From Acorus gramineus (Eukaryota; Streptophyta; Magnoliopsida; Acorales; Acoraceae), in the NCBI GenBank assembly GCA_030737835.1, contig CM060848.1, positions 17,647,309 to 17,711,308 on the forward strand: a DNA stretch of 64,000 nt, in the 5' to 3' direction. The translations under genes were made by a program, and so were the position numbers. The notes under the pieces are model-generated. The model had not been told where the DNA came from and did no database searches. It was given only the letters and a program-made list of their open reading frames with translations. Below, in pieces: positions 23,093 to 34,032 of this stretch (the stretch's first letter is position 1; each line of letters starts with the position of its first letter).

Positions 23093-23683
23093 TCACTGTT
23101 CACTGTTGAGATTGTCAGTTACCGTGGCAATAACTTCCGTCAGCTTGAGCATATACTCGGTGCGGCGCACCAACTCCGGTGGCGGTCCGCCGCGCAATTC
23201 CTTCGCCTGGTTCACGCAGATGAGAGCCTGATCATTGGCATTCATGGCCTCAAAACTCGCCAGCGACCTGCTCTTCGGATCTTTAGCGAACTTGATGGCA
23301 CCCTCCACACTAATCCGCACCACATTATATCGGTTAAGTATGTATCCGAGAGTGTCCTTGTCCTTCGTGTCAGTCGTGTCGTCTTGCAACTTCGACACGT
23401 AGGAGATCGTGTCGGACAGGTCCGCGAGCGTCACATCGCAGGCGATGGTGGTCAGATCGACGATGTTGGAGACGGTGGTGCTGCGTGGGTCGGACTCGAT
23501 GACGGAAACGCAGAGGGCGATCATTGATTGGTTGAAGTATTTTATATTGCATGTGTGTTCGATTAAGGTTATGCCGGACTCCGGGGCCGGAGCTGGGGAT
23601 GGGCAGGAGGAGAGGGTGAGGGGAAGGGAGACGAGGACGAGGAGGAGGACGAGGAGGAGAGGAAGATTTGTTGACGTCGACAT
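23093..23683 (-). CDS. PMEI/invertase-inhibitor-like secreted protein B
   Basis: 196 residues, intronless, intact. Signal peptide (LLLVLLLVLVSLPLTLS) and a Ser/Pro/Ala spacer, then the family core. It has all four conserved cysteines: pair one in IEHTCNIKYF...ALCVSVIESDPRS, the third in TTIACDVTL, the fourth in ALICVNQAKEL. This is the only cluster member here with the full set, so it is the best candidate for a folded, active inhibitor. The tail LRGGPPPELVRR is shared with all paralogues. Whether the partner is invertase or pectin methylesterase cannot be told from sequence alone. Confidence 0.88.
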   Translation of the reverse strand: MSTSTNLPLLLVLLLVLVSLPLTLSSCPSPAPAPESGITLIEHTCNIKYFNQSMIALCVSVIESDPRSTTVSNIVDLTTIACDVTLADLSDTISYVSKLQDDTTDTKDKDTLGYILNRYNVVRISVEGAIKFAKDPKSRSLASFEAMNANDQALICVNQAKELRGGPPPELVRRTEYMLKLTEVIATVTDNLNSEQ

Positions 23684-24483
23684 GATGAGGATTTTTTTTT
23701 TTTTTTGGTGGTGATGGTCGGTGAAGAGGGTTATATGATGGAGGGTTTTTGAATCTTGATTGAAATCTTTTAATTTTGCAATATTGTGATTTGGTTAAAG
23801 ATTTTTGTTTTGTTTCTCATCTAATGAGATTTTTGAATTTTAAAACGTTTTGAATTGATTGAAGGAAGTGACAGATGGTTAATCACGAGTGTTATTTGCT
23901 CCACATTTCTTCATATTTGATACGTATTGTTAATTAAAACTGGAATCTCAATCATTTATTACAAGGCAAATGTTCGATTGGTCCCATTTTTTTATTTATG
24001 ACACCCAGATTCACAAATCTATAAATCATTCAGAGCATCGATCAACAAAATTGATTTTTATAACGATATTATGGGAGCTACATTCACGACATAGGTTTAA
24101 AACAAAAAAAATAATTATTATAGCCGTTCCTGGATCCGGATCCTCCTCTAAGTGCTTGGCTCTATTTCTATACATGTCATATAAAATCAATCAAAATGAA
24201 TGATTAAAATTTAATGTTTAGTTTATGGGCACCACTGTTCTTTTTACCCCCAATAGCCCAACCACGTTTTTTCTTTTCCTTTTACACTGTGGGAGACAAG
24301 GTGATACACGTGGACCTCACCATTCTTCCCCTTTTTTCACGCAGTTGACTATTTTATTTATTGTTTTAAATTCAATTTGTTTTGCTATACAAATGCATGC
24401 TTTTTAAATGTAAATTTTTTAATAATTAATTTGAATCTATTGAGTGTTACACCCTATAAAACATCAATGATTGTTGATGCAGG
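23684..24483. other. Upstream region of gene B with dispersed repeat
   Basis: AT-rich. 23940-24093 is the second copy of the repeat seen at 15700-15840. No gene seen. Confidence 0.5.
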
Positions 24484-25520
24484 TTTTTTTTTTTTCGTTT
24501 GGTAAAATTTTGTATTCCTCAAAATATATTCAAATGTACAAGATGTAAGAGCTGAACAAGATGGAATACAATGGGCCTACAAAACTAAGAATTTAAACCA
24601 ATTGCATAAATTTGTTGACAGAATCACCAAAATGAAAGAAAAAGATATAGAACTGCTCTCATTTGGTAGTCCTTAGGGTGACTTTTCCCTCTTTATCTTC
24701 CTGTAAGATATGGAGGAATTCATCCCAAAATTCAAATGGAGAATGAGTTTTACTACCCAAAGTAGATAGGAAAGCAGCAAGGTGATCCGCAGCTCTATTT
24801 CCTTCCCTGTATACATGCGAAGCCTTCCATTCAAGTAGGGAGTCCGACAGTGCATGAAAGGATCTCACATCTCAAATGGCAAGCAAAGGAATGTTACCTC
24901 GGCCAAGAATCCAAGCTATAACTGTGGTAGAGCCCGTTTCCAACCACACCCGAGCTGCATTCAAAGAGAAGCAAAGGCGAAGACCTCAACAAGGCCCTTC
25001 AACTCAAGAATATTTATAGATGCTGCTCGCACCCTAGCTGTCAAAGCATTGAGACAATTTCCATAACAACTCCTTACTAATGCATCATAAGCAAATTTAG
25101 CATCTTCAAAGGATTTCTCAGCAAATGCAGCCCTTGTGAAATGGAGAACACTTTGGACTAATAGATATTTAGAGCATTTAGCATTGCGAAAAAGTCTACC
25201 ATTTCTTTCCAACCAGAGAGACCACATGGATTGAGATAGAAGGAAGTGAAACACCTTTTGTTCAGTCTGAGATGAACCAAGAGAGGAAAACCACATATAG
25301 TGTTCAGAGAGGGATTGATGTCTCACACAAGAGACCCCTAGTGATTTTGCAATTGCTTTCCATACATAGGCCGAGTAAGGGCAATGAATGAAGAGATGAT
25401 CTGCACTTTGTGGCCCCAAAGAACAGAAAACACAATTTTCAGAACTTACTAACTGATGGCTAAGGAGATGTTGAAGTGTAGGGAGCCTATTGAGAGCAGC
25501 CTGGCAGCAATTGAATAATC
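24484..25520 (-). mobile_element. 5'-truncated, degraded LINE fragment
   Basis: On the minus strand the fragment runs from the zinc-binding (zf-RVT) region after reverse transcriptase (RLPTLQHLL...CVFC..GPQSADHLFIHCPYSAYVW, in parts) through a linker to an RNase H-type C-terminus (YREGNRAADHLAA) and a 3' poly(A), seen as T-run 24484-24495. Frameshifts and a stop break the frame between about 24860 and 24960. No clear target-site duplication was found. Confidence 0.8.
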
Positions 25521-26279
25521 AGCCTGCCATGTTGATTCTACTGAGTATTTACAAATGAGATTTATCTCACTTGTATCAATTGAATAACTAATTTTAAAAA
25601 AAAACTAGTTTAATAAAAATCAGACTTTTACAAATCCAATTTCATCATTAATTAAACTTTTATTTATTCTTTTCATACATATTTCATTGTAAGAAGTATA
25701 TGCCAAAAATCAATATATGTTAAAACTGTTAGAAATTTTGCATATAGGATTGAAGAATAAAGATATACATATATATTTTTTTTATCCACTTGTAATAATA
25801 AGAAATTGTACAATAATAGTCATGTGAAACTAAAAAAAATGAAATTTTTTTTTAATTAAAATTACATATTTAGATAGAATAATATGATTTAATTAAAAAA
25901 CGCGGCTTTGTCATCGGGGGCAAAAAGAATAGTGCTACCCACACACCAAATATTAAACTTGAGTCGTTCATTTTTTTATTGATTACACGTGTCATGTTCA
26001 AAATGAAAACCGAGCATGATCATAGCAGGAAACCATAGCAGACACTTTTTTTCCGATTATATATTATTCAACCCCCTCCCCCCAGAAAAAAAAAAAAAAA
26101 AAAAAAAAAAAACTAAATGGATGTAAACACATGGACTACATGTGATTAATATGTCCATTTCATTTGATAGATAATGAATTATGGTTGTGTGATTCATCCA
26201 AATACAAAACAAGTACTGAAAACACACGAAGAGAGGATCCGTTCCTCCTTTTTAAGATCCTCCAATATTGTACTATTAT
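25521..26279. other. 3' flank of PMEI-like pseudogene C
   Basis: AT-rich, with a ~25-base A run near 26087-26112. The segment 25964-26083 is the source-like copy of the 120-base patch found at 30471-30592. Its 26100-26200 part is homologous to the region just downstream of gene A. Confidence 0.6.
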
Positions 26280-26868
26280 TCAGCTCTGTAAGAGAGTGAA
26301 TGTTACATTGACAATAACAAAGGAGAGGCTGACCAACTCCCCGCCTCGGCTCACCATCTCCGGTGGCGGGCCACCTCGCAGTCCCTTCGCCTAATCCATG
26401 CACTCGCGTGCGTCTGCGTTGGCGGAACCGGCGACCATGTATACATCCAGCCAATTATCAGGGTTGCCAACCCACGACAGTAAATCGAGGTCCCTCCGCA
26501 TCCAATCATAGTTTTGGAGGACGTTCGCCAGAATCTCCTTGTCATTCATGTCGGCGGTGTCGGCGTTCAGCCTTGAGACGTAGGCGACCGTGTCGGAGAG
26601 GCGATCTTGCGTTACGACGCGTAAGATGCCGGTCATGTCGACGGGGTTTGGAGAGGGTGGAGCCGCGGGTGTCGGACTCGATGGACGAGACGCAGAGGGC
26701 GTAGACCGAGTCGGTGAAGGTGTACTCATTGCATTTGTGCTCGACGTAGGTAGTGCCGGACTCGGGAGATGGAGTCGGGAATGGAGGGATTGGGGGGGTG
26801 GGGAAGGAGAGGATCAAAGGTAGGGAGAAGAGGAGGAGAAGCAGATGAAGCTTTGTTGTTGATGCCAT
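26280..26868 (-). pseudogene. PMEI-like pseudogene C (one frameshift, one nonsense codon)
   Basis: Closest to gene A (shared EYTFTD, DTVAYVS, NVLQNY, ARECMD). The start is MASTTKLHLLLLLFSLPLIL at 26868. Around 26645, one extra base in the minus-strand run CCAAACCCCG shifts frame just before VDM. The downstream frame resumes (DRLSDTVAYVSRL...) and reaches ARECMD, where a TAG (26391-26393) replaces the Gln codon of gene A. Beyond it, the tail LRGGPPPEMV...LLQS and a TGA at 26280-26282 are still readable. Only two lesions separate it from a full-length gene, so the loss is recent. Confidence 0.88.
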
Positions 26869-27947
26869 GAGTGGTGTTGGTGGTAGTGAAGTGAGCAGGC
26901 TGGGGGTTAATATGATGGTATGAGTATTTGGATTGATTAAAGCTTAATTGAAATCAATGGTGATTGATTTACAGTATTGTGAATTAATTATTTTGATGGA
27001 CGGGTGAGCATGGATTATTGTATCATGGTGAGATCTGATGTTTATTTGAGTTTTATGGAAGCTTAATTGGTATGATCTGTGACTGGTTTTTTATGTTGAT
27101 TTGGTTAACGTTTTGTTTTTTTTTATCTAATGATTTATCAAATTTATCGTCTCTCTTCTCGCGTTTGGTTGCGCGATTGCAAAACTGATTATGTAGAAAT
27201 CTGGGTATTAAAACTGATTCCGCATGAAACTCTTTTAGACAAAAAATTTCATTACACGATTACGGAAAAAGCTTCTTGCAATCGTAATAGTACTTATGCA
27301 ATCGCGCAACCAAACGCACCATAAGTATTTTTTTTATCATCCCTCTATAAAAGAAACCACTTTATTCACGGTTGTGGATTTCAATTTGTGAAGTTTTGCA
27401 CGTTCTTGCAAAAAAAAAATAGAAACCTCAAATAATTCGCATCAAAGATTAGGAATCCTCTATCATTTAATCACGGTTTAAATCTTGGTTAACCAAGTTG
27501 ATATTTCTTTTTTATTGGTAATTAAGTCGATATTCAACATTCAATACACAATTAATTATTGTCGATTGAATGGAATAAATGTTGGAAGAATTAAATCATT
27601 TTTCGATGTACCCCAACGGAGCATTTTTTTCATTTGAAAAAAAAAATTTGACGTTGCAAGCCGTTGCCATGGAGCAATGGATTATGGATAGACTGAAAAC
27701 AAGAATTTATTTATACCCGTTCTTCATATCATCCCCTTATTATTTTTAAGTCTATATCCTTTTTTTAGTCATTTTTAGGTCATTAATCTTGGTATATATT
27801 ATTTATAAGTCCTTGTTTTCGGGAGAGAGGAAGACTCCAAGCGGCGCATAGCCTTACCTTGTGAGGGGAGAGAGATTTGTTGTGTTTGAAGGGGATGAGA
27901 TAGAGGGGACACAAACAAAATGACAACACATATAGTGTATATAAAAG
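26869..27947. other. Spacer upstream of pseudogene C
   Basis: Holds the 157-bp inverted-repeat element described separately, and AT-rich sequence. No gene seen. Confidence 0.5.
27161..27317. mobile_element. Short MITE-like element with perfect 20-bp terminal inverted repeats
   Basis: GCGTTTGGTTGCGCGATTGC at 27161-27180 is the exact reverse complement of 27298-27317. A second, weaker pair (GATTGCAAAA / TTCTTGCAATC) lies just inside. No target-site duplication could be fixed. The body is non-coding. Confidence 0.7.
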
Positions 27948-29252
27948 GAAAAAAGGGAAAAAACTAATTAACCATAAATGGATAAATTATGGATCATAAA
28001 TCGATGTATAAGAATTTATGATTTTTTAAATTATAATTATATATGTATAAATAAATTATTTGTGTTTGAGAATAAATATGAGAAGGAAGTGTGTGTACCT
28101 CATCAGAATGATTATCAAGGTCGAGGTATATGAACAATCCACACACATCCAGTTATACGGCATCCAATAATAAGCTTAGCTAAATCATAACTCATACAGT
28201 CACCAACACTTTATCCGATTTTTTTTTTTTTTTGAGTAAATTTTGGGCGACACTTAAGCTGCATTAGGAGGTGAAATTGAAACGCTAACATTCTTAAAAT
28301 CTTGTGTTTCAAACTCAGCTTTTCAAAACTATATTTTATTAGATTTTCAACCGCAACAATTTTTTAGCCTAAAAACTAAAGCTGAAAATGTGTTTGAATT
28401 TAAATTTGAGAATTTATAGCTTTTTAAACGTAGAACCCACTTAAACTCATATCCAAGAGGGGGCCTTAATCCAAGTTTCAAATCATTTTATTACGAAGAT
28501 AACAACAAAAACTAAAAACCCTTGCACGCGCATCCTCCTTTTATTAGTACCCCACTCATCTATCAGTTACTGTGTCAGGGAGACAACAATAGAAGTGTGG
28601 CTGACCAAGTTCTCTCCACGCCTGACCAACTCCTTCGGCGGTCCGCCGCGCAACCCCTTCGCCTTATTCACAGCCAGCACGGCCGCCTTATTGGCATTAG
28701 TGGCGGCCAATTTGGCGAACGACCAAGACGCGTCGTCGTTGAGTTTGACGTCTATGATGACCTTCCCTATATCCACATCCATCGCATTGTATAGGTCGAC
28801 GATGGACGCGAGGATCTCCTTGTCCTTCGCGTCGGTCGAGCTGGCGAGCAGCGTTGAAACGTAGGAGCGGCTTTCGATGATGTTCACCTCTGTATTTTGG
28901 GATATGGTGACGGCTTGGTCGACGCGGTCGGAGGGCCTTCCGGTCTCCGGGCGGGAGGAGAGGATGAGGGGGAGGGAGACTAGGAGGAGGAGAAGTGGAA
29001 GCTTTGTTGCGGATGCCATGAGGGATTTTTTTTTTTTTTGGGTGGTTATGATCAGGTGGTGTGTTTGAGAGAGTGTATTGAAGGGGTATTTATAGGAGTT
29101 GGATATGTGGTTGGTTGGGTGGTATGATTTTCATTTAATCATTCCTTTATTTATTGGAAATACGTTACAATCTATCAAATTTATTGTCCAAAATACACCA
29201 TCCATCCATGTTTTCACTTTTGCGTCGTGGATATACTTTTATCAAATGTAAA
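27948..29252. repeat. ~1.3-kb duplicated block, copy 1 (partner 34033-35330)
   Basis: Same orientation and nearly identical to 34033-35330. Carries one cysteine-free PMEI-like gene with promoter and 3' flank. The main difference is a short deletion in the partner near 34530 and a few point changes. Confidence 0.95.
28567..29019 (-). CDS. Cysteine-free PMEI-like protein D (copy 1)
   Basis: 150 residues, intronless, about 45 shorter than its cluster paralogues. A signal peptide (LLLLLVSLPLILSS) is followed directly by a shortened N-terminal part. The helix-hairpin with the first cysteine pair is gone, and the third and fourth positions are also replaced (ALICVNQ of B is AVLAVNK), so the mature protein has no cysteine at all. 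The helical core (KDKEILASIVDLYNAM) and the family tail (KGLRGGPPKELVRRGENLV) remain. The frame is open and duplicated almost unchanged at 34643-35095. A TATA box on the minus strand is at 29087-29094. It may be a secreted protein with a new role or a gene in early decay. Confidence 0.8.
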   Translation of the reverse strand: MASATKLPLLLLLVSLPLILSSRPETGRPSDRVDQAVTISQNTEVNIIESRSYVSTLLASSTDAKDKEILASIVDLYNAMDVDIGKVIIDVKLNDDASWSFAKLAATNANKAAVLAVNKAKGLRGGPPKELVRRGENLVSHTSIVVSLTQ

Positions 29253-29880
29253 ATATTGGGTCACATAATACTTTTAATAAATAAGTAATAGATTATCTAT
29301 ATCTACTACTATTATAAGAAATTAAATAGCTGATTAAAGGATAAAAATGGAAATAAAAATATTGGATCACAGAATCCTTTTAATAAGTAAGTAATACATC
29401 ATAATCTTATTAGATTAGATTGTATCATTGAATAATTTTAAAACTTAAATAAATCTATTATCCATATCTACTACTATTATAAGAAATTAATTAATTGATT
29501 AAAGGATAAAAATGAAAATAAAAATATTGGGTCACAGAATCCTTTTAATAAGTAAGTAATAGATTAAAAATTTAAATAAATCTATTAAACAAATCATAAT
29601 ATTATTAGATCAGATTGTATCATTGAATAATTTTAAAACTTAAATAAATAGATTATCTATATCTACTACTATTATAAGAAATTAAATAATTGATTAAAAG
29701 ATAAAAATCTAAATAAAAATATTGGGTCACAGAATCTTTTTAATAAGTAAGTAATAGATTATGTATATCTACTACTATTATAAGAAATTAAATAATTGAT
29801 TAAATGATAAAAATAAAAATAAAAATATTGGGTCATAGAATTCTTTTAATAAATAACTAATAGATAAAAACAAAATCTTC
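29253..29880. repeat. AT-rich tandem repeat, ~105- and ~165-195-bp units
   Basis: About five copies of a unit starting AAAATATTGGGTCACAGAAT and including ATCTACTACTATTATAAGAA. Two units carry an extra ~60-90-base insert. Related units recur at 32152-32500. No coding content. Confidence 0.8.
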
Positions 29881-29922
29881 AACCAAATCACTAAATTAAT
29901 CGCAGCATTTAAAAATCAAACA

Positions 29923-30356
29923 GCACTACATAGGGGTGGTAAACGAGCCGAGCTTTGACATGTTCAAGCTCGGCTCGTTTATAAACGAGTCGAGCCGAGC
30001 TCACGAGCCTCAACGAGTCTAGCGTTCTTCTTCATTTTAGGGTTTTTAAGGATCGAAAACAAAATTTTAACCTAAATGAGTCAAGTTCATGAGCCTAAAT
30101 GAGCATAGCTTTGTATTAATTTAATGTTCTGATCTTATAAAAGAGTTTAGTCAAGTTTCAGCTAAGTTTTTTATAACACAACGAGTCGAATTTGAACACA
30201 AAATGAAGTTCGATCCAGGTCCCGAGCCTAATCGAACTTTAAAAATTGTTCAAGCTCGCTCATTTGTTTTATCGAACAAGCCTGAACGAGCTTAAATCGA
30301 GCCGAGCCCGAGCCGAACCCGAGCGACTTGATTCGTTTACCAGCCCTAGCACTACA
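29923..30356. mobile_element. Non-autonomous hAT-like element (29931-30348) with 8-bp target-site duplication
   Basis: Terminal repeats TAGGGGTGGTAAACGA and TCGTTTACCAGCCCTA, flanked by GCACTACA at 29923-29930 and 30349-30356. The 8-bp duplication and TAGGGGTG end are typical of hAT elements. The body is rich in CGAGC/GCTCG words and has no coding capacity. A second copy at the equivalent site is at 32554-32974. Confidence 0.92.
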
Positions 30357-30433
30357 CCATGCTATATAACCCTCACATGTTCACCTTACCCACCACCACC
30401 ACCAAAAGGAGAGAGAGAAAAAAAAGATCATCA

Positions 30434-30472
30434 TGTCCTCATCAACAAAACTTCATCTGCTGCTCCTCCTCG
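30434..30472 (+). pseudogene. 5' fragment of a PMEI-like gene (13 codons)
   Basis: Identical to the start of the gene at 33065 (MSSSTKLHLLLLL) with the same promoter, including TATATAA at 30363-30369. It is cut at 30472 by a switch into sequence copied from near 25964. Any transcript would run into non-homologous DNA. Confidence 0.9.
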
Positions 30473-30592
30473 TTCATTTTTTTTATTGATTACACGTGTC
30501 ATGTTCAAAATGAAAACCGAGCATGATCATAGCAGGAAACCATAGCAGACACTTTTTTTTCCGATTATATATTATTCAACCCCCTCCCCCCC
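30471..30592. repeat. 120-bp patch matching 25964-26083
   Basis: Begins TCGTTCATTTTTT and ends in the CCCCCTCCCCCC run, and matches the 3' flank of pseudogene C. It joins the PMEI-like 5' fragment on its left with only TC as shared junction bases, and the peroxidase-array block on its right. Confidence 0.92.
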
Positions 30593-30595
30593 AAA

Positions 30596-31490
30596 TAAAT
30601 CTCCTTATTTCCCTCTGTAAACTCTTAAAACCTCGTCGAATGATGAGGAGTTGAAGAATATGTTTGTTGATCACTACACTGGTGACGGTCGTCATCTCGT
30701 CAGCTTCGTTACTGCGCACCGATTTTTACAACATGAGCTGTCCGTCGGCAGAGTCCATAGTCAAGAGGTATATATCTTGATAAATTTTTTTTATATTTTT
30801 ATAAATATATACATGTAATTTATTAGAGTATATGTTTCATTTTTTTATAAAAACATGTATATTATTAAATAAAATACATTATTTTAATAAAATTCAAAAA
30901 ACGTGCACGTGACATAATAATAAAAAAAACCTCAATACAGACATGGTCTGAGCCCAAACCTATTGGCCCTATGGGCAGGCCCTGGTATGGGCTCAGCCAC
31001 ATGTAAACACAGAGATGACCCAACTTGGTTAAAAAAAGGCCCACTTGTAATCCAAACACGAGTGTTTTGCAAACTCATTTATGATTATCAAGTCATTAAC
31101 ACAGTACATAAAATCACATGATATAATATATCAATTATAAAAATAGAAACATATATTTATAGTTTTACTTTATTTCTCTTAAAAATATTATATTTCATTA
31201 GTCAATCGTGCGTTGTGGTAAACAGGTTTACACAAAGGACATAAAGGACGAAGCACAACATTTTCCTTCAAATTATTAGACCAGGGAAAGTGTAAATAGG
31301 GAAATTGTCAGGGAAGGTAATTCCTGCAATCCCTTTTCTAGACTTTAAACATATTTTAAAATTTTTTTAAAGGCATACAATTATCAAATGAAATACATAT
31401 TTTTATAATATATATTTGAATGAATTAGATATAGATTTCATTTTCTTTTCTTAACCAAGTAGGTTATGAAAATAGGGTTGCGATAAAAAA
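30596..31490. repeat. Copy of the truncated peroxidase unit and its flank (partner 6685-7580)
   Basis: Carries the exon-1 fragment of peroxidase (ATG near 30642, broken by TGA, homology to 30766) followed by the same ~725-base flank. It includes the same truncation point as 6855, so it was copied after that truncation. Confidence 0.93.
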
Positions 31491-32151
31491 AAAGTTCCTA
31501 ATATCGTAACGAAGTGTAAATCTACTTTTTACCTAGACACATTTTGTACTAATGAAAAGAATACATCATCCTATTATTTTCTTAGGTTATTACTTTCAGA
31601 TTTGTTTGGGTAATTTAGGTTCAAATTTCTAATTACTTGATCATTTCCCTCAAAAAAATGTCTTAATCATGTGACTATGACTTAAAAGACCAAGAAGACA
31701 TGCAATCGTATCACTGATTGGGGTGTCATTATTCTTGTAATTGATTAGATTGGACTATAAAATTGGTCAATGAGGTGAATCTAGGGGTCGGTAACGGGCC
31801 GGGCCGTTGAAATAGGGCCCAGGCCCGTGGGCATTCTTGGCCAACGGGCCCTGGCCGGGCCGGCCTGTGGCCAAAAAAACAAAGCCCAGGCCCTGCTCAC
31901 AGGCCCGGGCCTGAACGGGACACACGGTCAAGCCTGTGTTCGGGCCCACGGGCTCAAATTCTAAACATCTTATTTCTTTTGATTTTTTATGTTTAAATTG
32001 TTTATTTGTATATAATGTTAAAATAACACAAAATTTAAAGTATAATGTTAAAAAAAATATTTATATCTATTGAATTTTCAAATTAAGAATATTAAATAAA
32101 TTAATTATTTGAAAGAATAAATAAATACATGTACCTACACCTACACCTACA
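31491..32151. other. Spacer with hAT-type end and GGGCC-rich stretch
   Basis: 31782-31960 begins TAGGGGTCGGTAACGGGCC, like a hAT-type terminal repeat, and is full of GGCCCGGGCC words. A matching right end was not found, so it is probably a fragment. The rest is AT-rich. Confidence 0.5.
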
Positions 32152-32545
32152 TAAAAATATTAAGTCACATAATCCTTTTAATAAGTAGGTAATAGATTAA
32201 AAATTTAAATAAATCTATTAAACAAATCATAATATTATTAGATCAGATTGTATCATTGAATAATTTTAAAAATTAAATAAATAGATTATCTGTATCCACT
32301 ACTATTATAAGAATTTAAATAATTGATTAAAAGATAAAAATGTAAATAAAAATATTGAATCACAGAATCCTTTTAATAAGTAAGTAATAGATTATCTATA
32401 TCTACTACTATTATAAGAAATTAAATAATTGATTAAATGATAAAAAAAATATTGGATCCGACCAAATAAAAATAAGTATGTAATAGATAAAAACAAAATC
32501 TTCAACCAAATCACTAAATTAATCACTGCATTTAAAAATCAAACC

Positions 32546-32982
32546 GCACAACATGGGGATGGTAAACGAGCCGAACGAGTCGAGCTTTGACATGTTCAAG
32601 CTCGGCTCGTTTATAAACGTGCCGAGTCGAGCCGAGCTCACGAGCCTTAACGAGTCTAGCGTTCTTCTTCATTTTAGGGTTTTTAAGGATCGAAAACAAA
32701 ATTTTAACCTAAATGAGTCAAGTTCATGAGTCTAAATGAGCATAGCTTTGTATTAATTTAATGTTCTGATCTTATAAAAGAGTTTAGTCAAGTTTCAGCT
32801 AAGTTTTTTATAACACAACGAGTCGAATTTGAACACAAAATGAAGTTCGATCCACGTCCCGAGCCTAACCGAACTTTAAAAATTGTTCAAGCTCGCTCAT
32901 TTGTTTAATCGAACAAGCCTGAATTAGCTTAAATCGAGCCGAGCCCTAGCGGCTTGGTTCGTTTACCAGCCCTAGCACTACA
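32546..32982. mobile_element. Second copy of the hAT-like element, carried by the duplicated block
   Basis: 32554-32974, flanked by GCACAACA (32546-32553) and GCACTACA (32975-32982). The shared target site with the element at 29931 shows that it was copied with its block and did not insert separately. The left end has drifted to TGGGGATGG. Confidence 0.88.
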
Positions 32983-32988
32983 CCATGC

Positions 32989-32995
32989 TATATAA
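32989..32995 (+). promoter_or_regulatory. TATA box of PMEI-like pseudogene E
   Basis: TATATAA, 70 bases before the ATG at 33065. The same promoter is present in the truncated copy (30363-30369). Confidence 0.5.
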
Positions 32996-33064
32996 CCCTC
33001 ACATGTTCACCTTACCCACCACCATCACCACCACCAAAAGGAGAGAGAAAAAAAAAAGATCATC

Positions 33065-33654
33065 ATGTCCTCATCAACAAAACTTCATCTGCTGCTCCTC
33101 CTCTTCTCCCTCCCCTTCATCCTTGCCTCCCGCCCATCACCAACTCCTCCATCCCCCGCGCCTACCCCGGAGTTGTCCGGCATAACTTTCGTGAAGCACG
33201 CATGCAATCAGAAATCCTTCACCGAAACGGATATCGCCTTCTGTGTGGACATCCTTGCGTCGGACAACCGCAGCCTCAATGTCTCCAACCTCGTCGACCT
33301 GACTATCATCGCGTGCGACAGAACCCTGTGGAACATGTCCTATACGGAAAACTACGTGATGAATATTATAACCTACGATCAGAACATAAAGCTTACGCCC
33401 ATCTCGAAAAGGTCGCTGAGCATTATGGACCGATAAAGAGTGATGTAAACTCGGTCATCCACTTCGCCGAAGACCCGAAGAAGAAGTCGTTCGCTAATCG
33501 CATGGCGATGAATGCCAAAAATGAGGCCGTCATTAGCGTGAACGAGGCAAAGAAATTGCCCGGCGAGTTAGCACCACCGGATGTGGTGAGCCTACACGAG
33601 TATTTGGTCAAGCTTATTGTTGTTATTGGCATGGTAACTAATGATCTTCATTAG
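33065..33654 (+). pseudogene. PMEI-like pseudogene E (single frameshift)
   Basis: The first frame (33065-33436) gives the signal peptide, Pro-rich spacer, the first cysteine pair (VKHACNQKSF...AFCVDILASDNRS) and the third cysteine (TIIACDRTL). Family alignment then moves to another frame between about 33360 and 33400, continuing YAHLEKVAEHYG...IHFAEDPKKKSFANR to NDLH and the stop at 33654. In that half the fourth cysteine is Ser (VISVNEAK) and the tail is altered to LPGELAPPDVV. This is the only plus-strand member of the cluster with a readable body. A sequencing indel cannot be excluded. Confidence 0.82.
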
Positions 33655-34032
33655 TGAAAAGTGTTTTTTTTTTCTTTTTTCTTTTGTGGGGTCAATAAAT
33701 GGAAGGATATTGAAAAAAGAGATCTTTTTTTTTTTATGAAATATTTGTTATCCACAGAAAAAAATTTAATAACTTTGCAAATAATTTAGTATTTATAATA
33801 TGTAATATGCAACTTATTTAGGAAATGACACTCGTTTTGTTTTTTATTATGCATGTGCTGTTTTAATTAATTTAATTGCTTTTATTGACTAAAAATTTCA
33901 TTGATTTAATGTTTCTCATTTTTTAAATTGTGATATATGGATAAATAGTTAGATCTTCAAATATAGTATGTGAAATTTAGATATTTAAATTAAATTCTGG
34001 TACATTTTTCATTGGCAAAATAAAATAAATAA
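33655..34032. other. AT-rich spacer
   Basis: 3' flank of pseudogene E; nothing else recognised. Confidence 0.5.

Larger units (their letters stand above)
29518..30472. repeat. ~955-bp duplicated block (partner 32152-33103)
   Basis: Contains part of the tandem repeat, a hAT-like element, the promoter and the first 13 codons of a PMEI-like gene. The homology stops at CTCCTCCTC (30472/33103), where this copy switches to unrelated sequence. Confidence 0.92.

Noticed and set aside
29253-29880. Possible CRISPR-like periodic repeat
   Set aside because: Unit is AT-rich, of unequal length, with no unique spacers; an ordinary plant tandem repeat.
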